Shown piece by piece: positions 45,701 through 57,985 of a stretch of 64,000 nucleotides of DNA. The translations under genes and the position numbers were made by a program. Numbering within the stretch: the stretch's first letter is position 1; each line of letters starts with the position of its first letter. Source of the DNA: Distichodus sexfasciatus (Eukaryota; Chordata; Actinopteri; Characiformes; Distichodontidae); assembly GCA_032718565.1 (NCBI GenBank), contig JAVGVS010000021.1, positions 2,865,384-2,929,383 of the forward strand, given 5' to 3'. Below the pieces are notes generated by a model. The model saw nothing but the letters and a program-made list of their open reading frames with translations, searched no databases and had not been told where the DNA came from.

Positions 45701-48700
45701 GTAAAAGAATGTGAACAGCTCAGCTTTGCAATTACATGATTTAGACATAAAGTCTTACCTGTTAATTAAGCTGAAGCTGCTCTGGTCTTACACCTTACAA
45801 AGTGTGTGAAGGATTCTAATGAAACCTGGCAATATGCAAGGCCACATCATTAATTCAATGCGCCGATATTTGCTTATATGCATGGCATAAGTGATCCAGA
45901 CACTCTTTATCAAGTTTTTTTTTCATTCACCCAGAAAGCCATCTTTTCAAATTAGTTTAAAGTTGTAATTTTCATTTGATATTATCAGAAATTATTTGAA
46001 AGGACCAATTCCACCTGGAGCTGATGGTGTCTTCTGCTAAATCAGTTTAATTAGAAGCCAAAGGTCTTTGATTTTGGTTCATTTCTGAGTGCTTTTCTCA
46101 ATAGACTCTTTCACAAAGCAGTTTCACAGAGATCTAGGCCAGGCTAAGGGTGACAATGGGAAGACAAAAACGGCCACCTTGAAATGTTTTGATGATGAAA
46201 CCTTGAGAGGGGCCAAGACACCAAAGCCATACGTCATTCACTCGCCAGCACATTGGAAGATGGGCAACAAATAAAAATAATATATAGGAATAACCCTGCC
46301 TTTGTGTATACTGCTTAAGGTAATATTAGCATCATTGGCAACAAAGAAATAATTCTTTTTTTAATGTGCTGTCATTTTACATTCATGGCATTTATGAAAT
46401 CTGGCAATTCACGTCATATTACAGGTATGAAATTTTAAATGAGGTCAGTAATTTTCTGTGTAATCTTTTCACCAAATAAAAGTTTGCTGAAATGTGGAGG
46501 TAATTGTGTAATTACCTAGCGTCTTGAGAAAACTGTATAAGTTAGCCAAACATCAATACTGTTGTTTTCCTACATCTTGGGTGTATTAAAATATTGTTTT
46601 ATGACACTTATTACAACTTCATAGGGGCAGTTATGTCTTCTCACCTTGCATTTAAGAGAATTCCAACATGACTTGAAGACACCATTCAAAGGCCTTAATT
46701 CTCCAAACAATCTGGATTTATTCATCCCCCCTCACACAGATAAACAACAACGTCTTTGACTTTGCATATTTAATGGCTCAAATGAGGCAAATTAAAATGT
46801 CACATACCTGCACTCATAATCCTGATTCATGTTTTAGGGAGAGAGGATTTGGAATCACAGTTTTGTTTGGAGCTCATTAATGTGTCACCATAAGGAGTGT
46901 CGTTTGTCTTTTGAAGTGTCTGCAAGGAGCTCTGTTAAACACAGAAAGGATTGCAGTGTTTTGGCAATTTAAGATCCAATAATTCTATTAATACTCTTAC
47001 TGGTACAACCAGGCACAATTAGAGGTGTCAGAAGTGACTTTTTGAGTTCGGAGAAATGCTCATATTTACAAGACATACACTGTTTAAAATGTGTTTTTTT
47101 TTATTGTGTGATATGGATCAAATGCAGAGCGCTGTAGTGTCTCTACATGACATTCAAAATATCTTCAATAGATTTTAGTGACATTTTACAGAATTAGAAG
47201 TTTAAACTTAATGCATATTCTTAAAACATTAATTAATGCATTATAAAATAGTAGTAGTTGAGTCACATTTAAGTTAATGTATTCACCATTAACAAATACT
47301 GAAGCACATAACTTCACAACCAGTGGATTTCTAAATGTGCATTCTGTGGGTGTGATTTTCCCTCCCCCAAACACACTTGTGACTTAACTAATGATTGCCA
47401 ATTAATTCAGAGATTTTGATTCAAGACAACTGCAGTCAACTGTCACCAACAAAGAAAACAAGCTTCCATAGACATCCCTACACTTTGTTTGACTTAAGCT
47501 AGAAACATCTGTATGGACCTACTCAAAAATTTTCAGGTTTCCAGACAGTTTTGCACCTTTAGATGTACAAAATTGAAACTAATGTGACCATCTGTACCCT
47601 AAAAGAGGCTTGAGGTATGGAATCTAATGAAAATCTCCTTGAAATAGTTGTGAAGTTTAAATATCTTCCCCTTGACTTAGTATAGCAATATTGTAACAGA
47701 GTAATATTAATTGCAGCATAATTACTCAGTCTGGAATATGTTAGTGGGTAAAAAATGTTGTTAAAATACCAAATGTGCTTCAGTATTTCCTGATGCTGTA
47801 CATTTTAGTGAAGCCACTCAATTATACTGAAATATATGTCAGTTATTATTAGTATATGTTCATTTTTATACCAGTATTATAAAGTGTTACTGAATATCTG
47901 TTATGTGACTGTCTAAGATGAAATAATTAGTAGCATATTCCAGATTACTTGATATTTTACTATTTAAGGTGAAGGAATATCCTGGTAAGTTCTGTTATAA
48001 TACTAGGACTGAGCTCAGGGCTCATTGAAAATGTTTATGCACTTTCTGGTGGGGTGAAGGAGCAAAGCCACTTGTATTATACACTCTCAAAAATGGTGTC
48101 TTATTCACTTTCAAATGCGTCTTAAACTGTGATTCATGTATTATATAGACAGCCTTCATGTTGTGTTACTGATTAAATTAAATAACTTTTAAAAATATTT
48201 TGTACTACACACACTAAACCACATTTTCATGTCATGATAAATATGCACTAAATTGACTGTTTCATAATTGAGGACATGATTATAAACGTACAAAACTTCT
48301 CACTTAAAAACACACACATATACACACACAAATATATTGCATATTCAATATTTTCAACAACATTAACCTTCAAATTCTGCATTTTTGCATAATTCTATAT
48401 TAGGATTATTAGGCAGTCCAGTGTGTCCTCATAAAACATCGCAACATGGACATAATGTCGGTGATTTTGCCAACATTTTGAGCCTTCTTTTGTCATTGGT
48501 ATATTCTGGCTTGAAAAAGTCTGGTTATATCATTTGTGATTAAAAACAACCCCACAAAACATAACATAAACATAAATAACATAACATTGGTAATTTTTGC
48601 ATCTTAGGTGTGTAAAGGTGATACTGTGCTTCTTGAATTCTAAAAATTGATTGTGGATTAGCTGGATTCTGGATATGCACTTTTATTTAAAGGATATTTC

Positions 48701-48800
48701 GTAGTTATTTAGAGATCATGAAGAACTCAATATGACTTTGATGTTAGTCAGTTTATGTGTGTTGATCCCTATCTAGCATGAAGAAGTAAGCATTCTAAAG
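45701..48800. other. unannotated DNA; possible conserved stretches 45730-46280 and 46620-46960
   Basis: This is the cleanest unique sequence in the window. Intervals 45730-46280 and 46620-46960 have many homeodomain-type words (TTAATTAAGC, CATTAATTCAATG, GGCCTTAATTCTCC) and no repeats, which fits conserved enhancers of a developmental gene. From 47000 on it is AT-rich with nothing recognised. Confidence 0.4.
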
Positions 48801-51736
48801 ACTGTTGGCATTGTTAGCTTTTTACTGGTATTCCCCTACAGCAGACATACTGTATTTTGAGTGACCAGGGAACATCTCCAGAAAGATGAAAATGAATGAT
48901 TCTTTTAAAGCACTTTTTCTAGCTTTTAACTTTAAAAAGAAGAAAAGTACAAACCTAGAAACAAGAACTAAATTACCATGCACCACTTGTTTTATGAAAT
49001 AAAAAAACACATTTCCATTAGTTTATCTATAAATTCATTGCAATAATGCCCTTTTTAACATGCATTTTTATGGATATTATTTCCACTCACTCCTCCGCAT
49101 ACCATAATGAATACAATAAATGCTGAAAGTTGGCAGATAGACACTATATCTTGTCTAATTGGAGGGCTTTAGAAGACCCAATTCCATTTATCTCCCAACA
49201 ATGATTACATGCATGCAGAGCTGTAATACCGAGGCTTTTGCAGAATTGCTTCAAGAGGTTGAGAGGATGAATGTTTATTGTCATTAATCTGCAGGGTCTC
49301 TGATTTATGGCAACTCCTGCCCCATGCTTGGTGGACTCTGGCCATGCTGTCCCTGAATTAAATCACTCACACCTCCATCTGCTGGGGAATTATGGCTGTG
49401 AAAGCTGGTGAGCCAGGCGAATTGTGTTGGCCTCACCTTCACTACATCTCCGTTATGTTCAAGTTGACCAGTTCAAGTGGATGATGACCAAGGCTGTGTT
49501 CAGGTGATGTGCCATAGATAGCATATGAATGGGGATCTAATAGTTTTATGACACCAGCATTAATAGGATCTAAATTCAAGGAGCGGTCAGGCTCCCTAAA
49601 ATGTCTCCCTTTATCTTGCCACACACCAGAAGGTGATATAGAAGCATGTGTGGAATTTCATGTTTAAAGTAACATGGTCAATTTAGCATGTGACTTAGCC
49701 TGCTTCAAAACGTTGTAATGGCATGAGGTATTACTGAGGCTAAATTGCCTTGAATATGTTCCAGGTCTAAACAGTGAGGACTACTGATAAGTGAAAGTAG
49801 CATTTGCTTCACCCATACTTTTAAAAATGACCATGAATTTGTTCCCCATCAAACATGCAACTGCACTTCTTTGCACCTCTCCTCTATATTGTCTATTTCA
49901 GAAAATTAATGTCATGTCCAACTCTCATGCATGTCAAGGTCACATAATTTCCCAAGGCTCTGAATGTCCATATCCTCATATCTCTTGGGCAACACTAAAT
50001 GCTGACTGTTCATGTACGATGATGATAAATGTAATCTCTTTTTTTGTTCTAGTGAAGAATCAAAGCCATGTCATATAAGAACTTACATCATGCAGTGGAC
50101 CAATGACAGTGTCCCATTTATGTCTTACCACTTCCACCTATGTCCCTTTAGACTTCATCTCACACACTGTTTACATACTATCGACTTTTGTGCTACAAGG
50201 ACAATGGCAAATTAGAAGATTTAATCCATGAAGGCTTCTTTATCTACCTTGGCTGTAGTACCAAAATGAGGAGAGGTGCCCAAGATACTCAATGTCTCAA
50301 AGAACGGTTTTTAAGACTGCGCTTCAGAGAACTTAATGACAGTCCCATTTCATGAATTGGATTGCTAACATTGAGCCCATATAAGTGCTCTTGATGCTGA
50401 TCCCCTTATATGATAACAGAATAGGTTATATGACCCGAACCATATCCTGCAGAAAGTCAGGCTCAGCACAGTCAGTGGCTTCATTGCATAGGATATGAAA
50501 AGAAGTCATGCGGACACGATCCTGCTCATTTGTCAGATTTTTTGTCAATGATCCTTGGATCTCATTAATATTTGCTGTCTTCTAATAATTGAATCGTGAG
50601 TATCGGGGGTGTGCGCTTGACCAAGCCTTTCATGTGAAGGATGGATTTATTGTTCAGAATCTATTAATTCAGAACCTGGCAGCCTCTCATCTCATTGACA
50701 TTTGGAATGAGATGCCAGAAAACTTTCAAGGGCAAAACATCAAGACAGAGTGCAGGAGAGAGACAATTCATCTACAGATGGTGGTCTCCTAGATGCTACT
50801 AAACCTCACTCAGGCTCTCCACATGCAATTTCTTCTGCATTATTATAGTGCATGAAATGTATTATCTATTCATAAACATTGAAAGTGTTCCAAGCATTCT
50901 TATGAAGGCAGGTTCACATTTACAAGCAAAAATAGGGATTTCCGTTTCATCTACTAATCACCATCATCACTCATAGTAATCATTTGATTGCTATATAAAC
51001 GATTCTTTGGATCAATGAGGAGATTATTAGTCTCATTTTTCTTATTGTTTCCATTGTTCATTTTTGGCTAGTGCCTAAAAATACTATTTCAAAATATTAT
51101 TCTCAGGTGTGGTGATATACATTTTCAATAATATCCCTCTCTTGCAGTGTTAGGAGAACTTCATTTTTATTAAACAGAAGCATAATTATCACAATGGCCA
51201 CGTACCACTATTTGTCACCTGCACTCTCCGACTACCATGGTTACTGCATATATTTGTTTAAAAAATGCCTGATAACATTAGATTTTTAAATGATCTTTTC
51301 TCTGAGGCAGATTACAGCTACTTTTAATACAGCTGGTGTACCCACTTTTCAGCTTTCCCAAGGTAATGCAGGTGCAAACTTGCACTCTTGCTTTATACCC
51401 AAGTTCCTGCGTTGAGTAATTTCAGACCTTGTGACCTTGCTTTAAAGGGAGCTCAGCCTCCCGTGGTTGTGTCAATTCCTTAAATACACTGCACTTGTCT
51501 GTTTCTTCGCTCCCTTGTTCCTTTAGTGTCCTGTGGTAGGTGAAGGAACAGGGAGGGAGATAAACGTCTTGCTGAGATCAGTGGGATGCGTTATTGATGA
51601 TCAGCTTAGGCCTGCCTGCACAAGGCAATTGCTCTACTGCCTTGTGCTTGTTGTCTCTCTCCTCCTCTCTGTCACATGTCTGACTTTTTCTTTCTGTGTG
51701 TTTTGGGGGTGAATATGTTCATTCATATATATATTA
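48801..51736. other. unannotated DNA; possible conserved stretches 49090-49480 and 50200-50830
   Basis: No exon was recognised. The interval 49090-49480 is complex and carries ATTA-rich words (GTCATTAATCTGCAGGG). The interval 50200-50830 is also dense and repeat-free, with a 67-codon frame (50589-50792) that I do not recognise. Both are candidates only. Confidence 0.4.
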
Positions 51737-52915
51737 AAGATGGGCAGATACTACTTTTTTATGTCCAATAACGATACAGATATTGTAAATTTGGATATCT
51801 GCCGATACCGATACAAATCCGATACAGTCACAGTCTTTTTTTAAACCTAAAATAAAGCTTTGCAATGTCTGAATACATGACTGAGATCATCGTTATGCTT
51901 AAGGAAATGCTTGATTTAAATAATGTTTTCCTAACTAAAGCAATGTAATAATTACACACACATATGTATATGCTAAATTATTTGTTCTCAAAAATTGTTC
52001 GTTTAGACATCTAAATATTTCTTCTTTCTTATTGATTACACTATAACATTATAAAATTTTATCAATTGAAAATGAAATACTGAAGTTTGTCATTTTGAAC
52101 CAATTTGGCCTTTAAAATGAGCTGCTTTTGCAGAGAACTACATTTCTCACGATCCTCTGGGCGCGCCCCGGCGCCGCGTCACAATGAAGCGCTGGGCGTG
52201 CGTTCCAGAATAACGATGGAAAATCTAAATAAACGGCAGAATTGTGAGTAGAACGGTGGTTATTGTGGTTATTTATCAGCTAAAAAGTGGTTTGTGTCTG
52301 TAATAAAGAGACCGAACTGGAGCGTTTTGCGAGTAACGGCGCTCATGCGCGTGCTCATTAACACAGCGCGTGTGTTTACATCGCAAAAAAAGTCAAAAAA
52401 TGTTTTTATGCATTTACTTGTGTTTTAGTGCAGGAACATCTCACAAATACTTTCACATACAGAGGGATCAGGTCTTGTCTTGATCGCGCCACTGAAAACC
52501 CTGTGTCACTATTAAGCCTCCGTGTGAAATACAAGCGGAGCTGCGATAGCGACTAAAATGAATTAAACCAAGCTTCAATTCTAGAAAAATTGCCTTGACG
52601 ATTTTTGTAATAGAATTATTCGAGTTATTGGAACAATCGTTTCAGCGCTACTTTACCGCAGTGCCACTTCCCATGCATAACGAATTGACTGTACACGCAT
52701 TTACAATCGTCTACATAGAAGCGACCCAATACCACGATATCCACGTTCCAGCCGTTTGGGCGTGTTATCGGACCGTGCAAATCCACATATGATTCCGGCT
52801 GCATCTCTAATATGTATATATATGTATATATATATATATGTATGCTCTTTCTATATATATGTAAAGAGAACGAGATTCCTCCCCGCTGCACTGCGCCTGT
52901 AATAAAATAGAGATG
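51737..52915. mobile_element. hAT-like element remnant with CpG-rich interior
   Basis: The first 250 bases match the fragment at 236-480, with GGGCAGATACTACTTTTTTA, GATATCTGCCGATACCGATA and ATGTAATAATTACACAC. From 52130 to 52780 CpG is dense (GGGCGCGCCCCGGCGCCGCG). Also present is ACTACATTTCTCACGATCC, which resembles the ACTACAATTCCCAGAATGC promoter motif bound by ZNF143-type factors. I found no transposase frame and no matching right terminus, so the limits are approximate. Confidence 0.45.
52806..52862. repeat. (TA)n-rich microsatellite
   Basis: Imperfect TATATATG/TATATA runs lie just inside the right side of the CpG-rich block. Confidence 0.85.
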
Positions 52916-54251
52916 TGAAATTTTTGGCCAACATACCCATCAAACAAATTAGCTTAAATGAAGAATGTTGATATCACATAGTTCTATATTTTAGGTTATT
53001 AATTAGGGTAAAATATGTATCTGCACAACAATGTTTGCTATATATTTATAAGCCAGAAAGTAGTCTGGTCTCTCTCAGGAAGCTTGCTCACTTACCTCTG
53101 GGTTTGAATGAAGGCTCAATCCTTAGAGACGCTGCAGTCTATAGAGATCACTAACTTCCTCTTTAAATTGCTGATAATCAAATATGAAAGGAAGGTTTTG
53201 GAATATGTTTTGGTACTAAGATGCTCCATGGGGACAGTTTTATGGTAGACAATCTGAGTTCATATTTTTAGCCTTACAACCACCATTGCATTAACTGAAC
53301 ATCTAGATTCTTTTTTCTTAAATTTCTCACTCAGTTCATATATTCACTTTTAATTGCCTGTTAAAAATGTATTGTAGCGAAAGGGCTATCATGGTTAAAT
53401 AGCTTTGGGGAGACAGATGATCATCACTTTCACTTTTTCAAATATTTTAACGCATTAGTACTTAGAATTAGCACAAAAGAGCGAAATCTTTAACTAAATG
53501 AACACATCTAAATTTTATTTAGATGAAAAATTTTACATTTTAAATTTTGATCTTTTTAATGTAGTATTACTTTCTCAAAATAGTCTGACAAAATGAGCAA
53601 TCTGATAGAATCATTATTCAATTACTTACAGTGTTTTATATTTACGTCATTGGTTTTCAGTACTTATGCTGAAGTACAGTATTAGTTGAAACTTTTGGTT
53701 GCATGTGCCAAATATTATGTTCTGGAAATCAGTTCAATTGTATTGTTATTAACTGTTAAATTAATGTTATGAATTGAGTATGTACTATATTTATTTATAA
53801 TTTGAGATTCTAAACATGCATTTTTTGAATGTGGCCCATGTTTAGCTTTTAGCAAATTGTAGTTAAAGAAAGCAGTTTGTGCTGAGCAAATGTAAAAACA
53901 TCAACTTTTCAGCAGAAAAAGGATTTTACGCTTCATCATTGCGTTGAATGACGGAAGGTAAATGAATTGCTTTATAAGAACTTAGTTGAACAAAATACTA
54001 TAATTTACAGCATATAGCATTTAAATACTGAATTATTTTTTTAACGATAGAATTGTAGGTGTCTAAACTTTACGTGTGACTACATCTGAACTATACTGTT
54101 AATCCTTTATCATTCAGTTTAATTAATTTATGATTAATAAAAAAGCACAGGAGTTTGAATCCTTTTCATTTTAAACATCACTGTTTTCTTTTCTTAAAAG
54201 TGTTCACCAGATAATGATCTAGATGAGATAACTGGCTTTTTCTGCTTTCAG
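52916..54251. other. unannotated AT-rich DNA
   Basis: No gene or repeat family was recognised. Confidence 0.55.
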
Positions 54252-54337
54252 GATCACACCGGTCTTATTTGGCATGAACCTCTCACCCATGCTTCTTTTT
54301 TGGACGTGTATCCATGCCGTTTTGACATCAGATAGCA
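54252..54337 (+). other. candidate first coding exon with signal peptide (weak)
   Basis: A good acceptor (GGCTTTTTCTGCTTTCAG) ends at 54251. An ATG at 54274 with G at -3 opens MNLSPMLLFWTCIHAVLTSD, which has the hydrophobic core expected of a signal peptide. A GTAAAC donor begins at 54338, giving 64 coding bases and a phase-1 end, as is common for signal-peptide exons of secreted or Ig-type proteins. If unspliced, the frame stops within about ten codons. I do not recognise the protein, and no downstream exon was found in the window, so chance remains quite possible. Confidence 0.25.
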
Positions 54338-54899
54338 GTAAACAAGACTCATTAGCATGGAGCTGATTATCTCCCTTCTGTGGCTCTGTAATTAGTACAC
54401 AAGCAGTGCCTCTCAGATCTCTGGAGTTACATCAAAAGGAAAATCTCTCTCAATTAGAACTTCTTCTCCTGTGTAATTTAGCCTTTGTTTACCTTTGGTG
54501 CTGCTCTTCCAAGCTGTTTTATCTTGGGCCAAAGGTTAAAACAGAGCTTGTGGCTAGCAACAGGGCTAATTGTCACTTTATCATCACCTTTGATAGGACG
54601 TCTTAGATATGTATTTCATCCATTAGTGATGTCTGCTGTGCTGGTCCCGTACTTTTGGGACAGTTTGATGAGAACCTGATAGAATGTGTTTTCAGCAGAA
54701 TGGCTTGAATACAAAATGCATCAAATGCTGATGTTAGGTCCTGCCAAAGTGGCAGAGTTTAAAGAGATGAATATTAAATATTTTCAATGTTCTGAAAGTT
54801 TATAGACCAGTTTTAATCTGGTTTGGTCAGGATGTGACCTTAATATGCCTCATTTACTTTGAAACAAACCCAACCACCTGTTTGAATGGTAGATTGTAG
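54338..54899. other. unannotated DNA before the DIRS element
   Basis: The part 54338-54620 is repeat-free and balanced and might be conserved non-coding DNA. The rest is ordinary AT-rich sequence up to the left end of the DIRS1-like element. Confidence 0.45.
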
Positions 54900-55155
54900 T
54901 TCCCTGATATTCCACTCGTACTGCGTCGTAAGTACGCTGTATGGAAAAAACTCTTTTTCCTCCTCAGCTGAAACCTTTTCAATCACGCGGTGAAACTGCA
55001 CGTCCATTTGGTTCGTGCAGTGCATGCGCGAATCAATGACTTCGGCGTGGCGATGAGCAAGCCAATGGCAAACAGCGCCCAGAAACCTGGCAGAATGGGC
55101 GGGGCTACTGGTTATATAAGCGGCTGCTGTGCCGCTGCCACTCAGATTTCTTCTC
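54900..55155 (+). repeat. left inverted terminal repeat of DIRS1-like element, with TATA box
   Basis: It begins TTCCCTGATATTCCACTCG. CAGAATGGGCGGGGCTACTG and the CTCAGATTTCTTCT end are found inverted in 58984-59268. GTTATATAAG at 55111-55120 is a good TATA box for the gag transcript, and its counterpart in the right repeat is weaker (ACATAAG when read inverted). Confidence 0.88.
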
Positions 55156-55328
55156 TTCTCAGAGCTTCTTCTTGGCCCCAGGATTCTCGCTACAGACACC
55201 AAAGCTCGCCGTCGAAACGCACTGCAGTTGGAAAACCGGCAGCCTTCGCCTGCTATTATCGTTTTCGCCTGCCGCCATCCGGCAATTTCTAAAAGAGCCT
55301 CACAAAAAGAGCATCGGCATTTTTTCAA

Positions 55329-56800
55329 ATGCCGCGCGCCGCTATGGGCGTCGCGGGACTATCCCTGCGCGCTGACAGCGGTCACGCTGAGTGTGTGTCA
55401 TGCTTGGGGAAATCCCACGCTGACGCTGTGCTCAGCGTGGCTGACTGCTTGCACTGCAAAGCATTCAGTCTTGCCTCACTACGCTTGCGGATAGCTTTCT
55501 TTTCAGAGAGCCACTCTGCCCACCGCGCCCTCCCGTCTTCACCTCCAGGGCGTCACGAGGGAAAAAACGGCGGGGCAGAGTTCTTGAGCAGTCGGAGATT
55601 GACCAGCGCATGCCGGCTCAACACCCGCATGCCTCGCCATCTCCTAAAGAATGGGTCGCCCGTCCTCCCCACCCAGCCCGATCCAGCGTCCCTCTCCGGC
55701 GTACGGCGACGCGATCTCGTTGCGGGAAGCGATGGCCAGAGATAGACAGCCACCATGGCGGCCGGACGGAGGGATTCGCTGGAGCTCCTGCTTTGACCCA
55801 CCCTCTTGCGCATATGCATCTTCCTCTCTGGCGCCCAGGACCAAGGCAGATTACGAACCTCGTCCGTGTATTAATAGGCTGTCGTTGAGCTTCGGAGCTC
55901 GACGAATCTCCGCCAGAAAGAGCCGTCATGGAGTAGGCTGGACAAGTGGTTTCTCCGGGTGCGCCGGGCCCCGCCAGCGCTGCGTCACCCGCTTTTTTCC
56001 GAAGTCGGCGAGCTCACCGTCGATAAAAGTGCCCCGTACTCATCTCGTATCAGGCCTTCTACCTCTTCCGCACTCTCCTCCATTGACAGTGCTGAGGAAA
56101 AGGACCACGGTAACTACCTCCTGGATGAGTCCTGCATCTCTGCCCGCCACCCGGCCACCATCGGCTGGAAGATGGGGGCAAGCCACCCTTCGAAGCCGTG
56201 TAGAGCCACTTCGGCACTCGCGGGCCGCGCCTACGCGGCGGCTCGGTGCTTCACTCTATGGTGGTCTCCAGGTCTTTCAGGCCAGATGCTCGCCACGAGG
56301 AGAGCCAGTCTACGTGCTACCTCTCTCGGGGATCTGCCGAATTACAACAGACCTGGCCCTTCCGGCAGCTACCAAAGCCACCGCCCGAGCCGCCGGGCAT
56401 TTGATGTCCAACTTGGTGGTGTTGGAGCGCCACCTATGGCTCCGCTCCTTGGAATGAAAGAGCAGACAAGTCCCCCCCCTTCTTGGACGTTCCGGTATCC
56501 TTAGACGCCTGTTCGGACGGCTGCTTAGAAGGTTTGTGGGCGATTTACGAAGCTTACAAGAAGTCATCTCAAGCGTCACGGCACTTCCTCCCCGCCCCAA
56601 GCGCCTCGTCTGCTATTTGTTGCCCCAAGCCTGTGCCGACTCAGCAGCCCGCCATGCCAGTGCCAGCCGCTCCTGAACCACGACCTAAGGAGCGACAGGA
56701 GAGAGGATGTTCTCACTCAGTGAGACGTTTCCCTTTCCCTAAGTGCAAGGGACCGCAGCCCAAGATCGCCCTGGATCCGGTGCCTCGGAAGTCCTCCTGA
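55329..56800 (+). pseudogene. DIRS gag-like pseudogene
   Basis: Gag of DIRS elements packages the RNA in particles. The first readable frame (55329-55745) contains a Cys/His cluster at 55392-55457, ECVSCLGKSHADAV...DCLHC, of the type seen near the N-terminus of fish DIRS gag. The reading then moves to the frame at 55651-56457, whose end has AAGHLMSNLVVLERHLWLRS. It moves again to 56483-56800, with YEAYKKSSQASRHFLPAPS and a basic, Pro-rich tail. At least two frameshifts therefore break the gene. The order and spacing before the reverse transcriptase fit gag, and the assignment rests on that and on recognisable phrases. Confidence 0.75.
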
Positions 56801-57035
56801 ACAGCCAGGCAGGAAGAGGAGCGGCCCGAGTCTTGCTACAGCCAGACCACCCAGCAAGCAGCCTCTAAGAAACCTCTTGCCGCCCCGCTCGTCGCTGGGT
56901 GCAGAGGGAAGTGTGTCATCAGTTCCCCACGGGCACAATCCTGCGCCCGGGCGTCCGACCGCTGTGATAGCGGACATAATGAAACACACACTTTTTCAAA
57001 AAAAGAGCAAATTTCCTCTTCCACCTACCACAGAC

Positions 57036-57735
57036 ATCCTGCCTTCAGGCAGCCAATCTGTAGACCGTATCCATCCTCTGGCCACACAGGCTGAGGCCTG
57101 GCAGTCCATCCCCAGAGTGTCAGAATGGGTGATGGCTACAATAGAACGAGGTTACTCACTCCAATTCGCTTGCAGACCCCTACTACAGTGCGTGGCAAAA
57201 ATGCTCCAGTTCTATGCGCAGAGGTGGTGAATCTGCTTGAAAACGGAGCCATAGAGATTGTTCTTCCAGCTCAGAGCGAGTTGGGCTTTTACAGCTGCTA
57301 CTTCCTCATTCCCAAAAAAGACGGTGGTCTGCGACTTATCCTAGATCTCAGACTCCTGAACCGCGCTCTGGTAAAAAGGTCATTCAGGATGGTCACATTG
57401 AAACAGATCCTCTCGCAAATATGCCTAGGGGACTGGTTCATGTCTCTGGATCTGAAATGGTTCGCATGATGGCGAACGTCTCGGCGGAGCGAGCCAAGAC
57501 AATTCAGAACCGTGTGGCCTCCTTCGTGGAAGGGACCTCGCACTCACTCAAGGCCTTTCAGAAGATGATGGGCCTTATGGCAGCGGCTTTGCCAGTTCTC
57601 CAGTTGGGTCTGCTTCACATGCGACCCATCCAGTTCTGGCTGAAGCGGAGGATTCTGTTCGCGGCATGGCGCCATGGTCGTCATTGCATAACAATATCTT
57701 GGGCCTGTGTTTCAGCCCTGAGCCATTGGAGGGAC
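57036..57735 (+). pseudogene. DIRS reverse transcriptase pseudogene lacking the catalytic core
   Basis: The N-terminal part is split between two frames (57036-57230: PLATQAEAWQSIPRVSEWVM; then 57200-57469). It includes the fingers motif FLIPKKDGGLRLILDLRLLN and the palm motif A region WFMSLDLK, with the Asp at 57449-57451. Straight after this, at about 57456-57470, the sequence jumps to the thumb/connection region (ANVSAERAKTIQNRVASF). The segment of about 100 residues that should carry the YxDD catalytic motif is absent. The copy cannot encode an active polymerase. Confidence 0.85.
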
Positions 57736-57739
57736 CCTC

Positions 57740-57985
57740 TCTGGCTAAAGTGAGGGGTGCTCTTAGACACGGTGCACAGAAGGAAGGTTGTCACGACAGA
57801 CGCTTCCAACAGGGGTTGGGGAGCGCTGTGCAAGGGCAAACCAGCCTTCGGCCTCTGGTCCAAGAAGGAGTCGGGACTGCACATCAACTGCCAAGAGATG
57901 CTGCAGTGTGCCGTGCCTGCCAATCCTTCCTGCTGGACATAAGGGGACACTATGTGCTTGGGACTTATCGACTGTACTAAGGGCC
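57740..57985 (+). pseudogene. DIRS RNase H domain, truncated
   Basis: RNase H would remove RNA template during reverse transcription. VVTTDASNRGWGAL carries the first catalytic Asp (57799-57801), and LHINCQEM carries the Glu (57895-57897). A frameshift follows near 57900, after which CRACQSFLLDIRGHYVLG is read in another frame. The domain then runs directly into recombinase sequence near 57955-57970, so its C-terminal half is deleted. Confidence 0.8.

Noticed and set aside
54840..55328. 162-codon minus-strand frame over the DIRS left terminal repeat
   Set aside because: It runs through the inverted terminal repeat and flanking host DNA; no DIRS protein is expected there.
55553..55929. Long minus-strand frames inside the DIRS gag region
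   Set aside because: Shadows of GC-rich gag sequence; the plus-strand order gag, RT, RNase H, recombinase is coherent.
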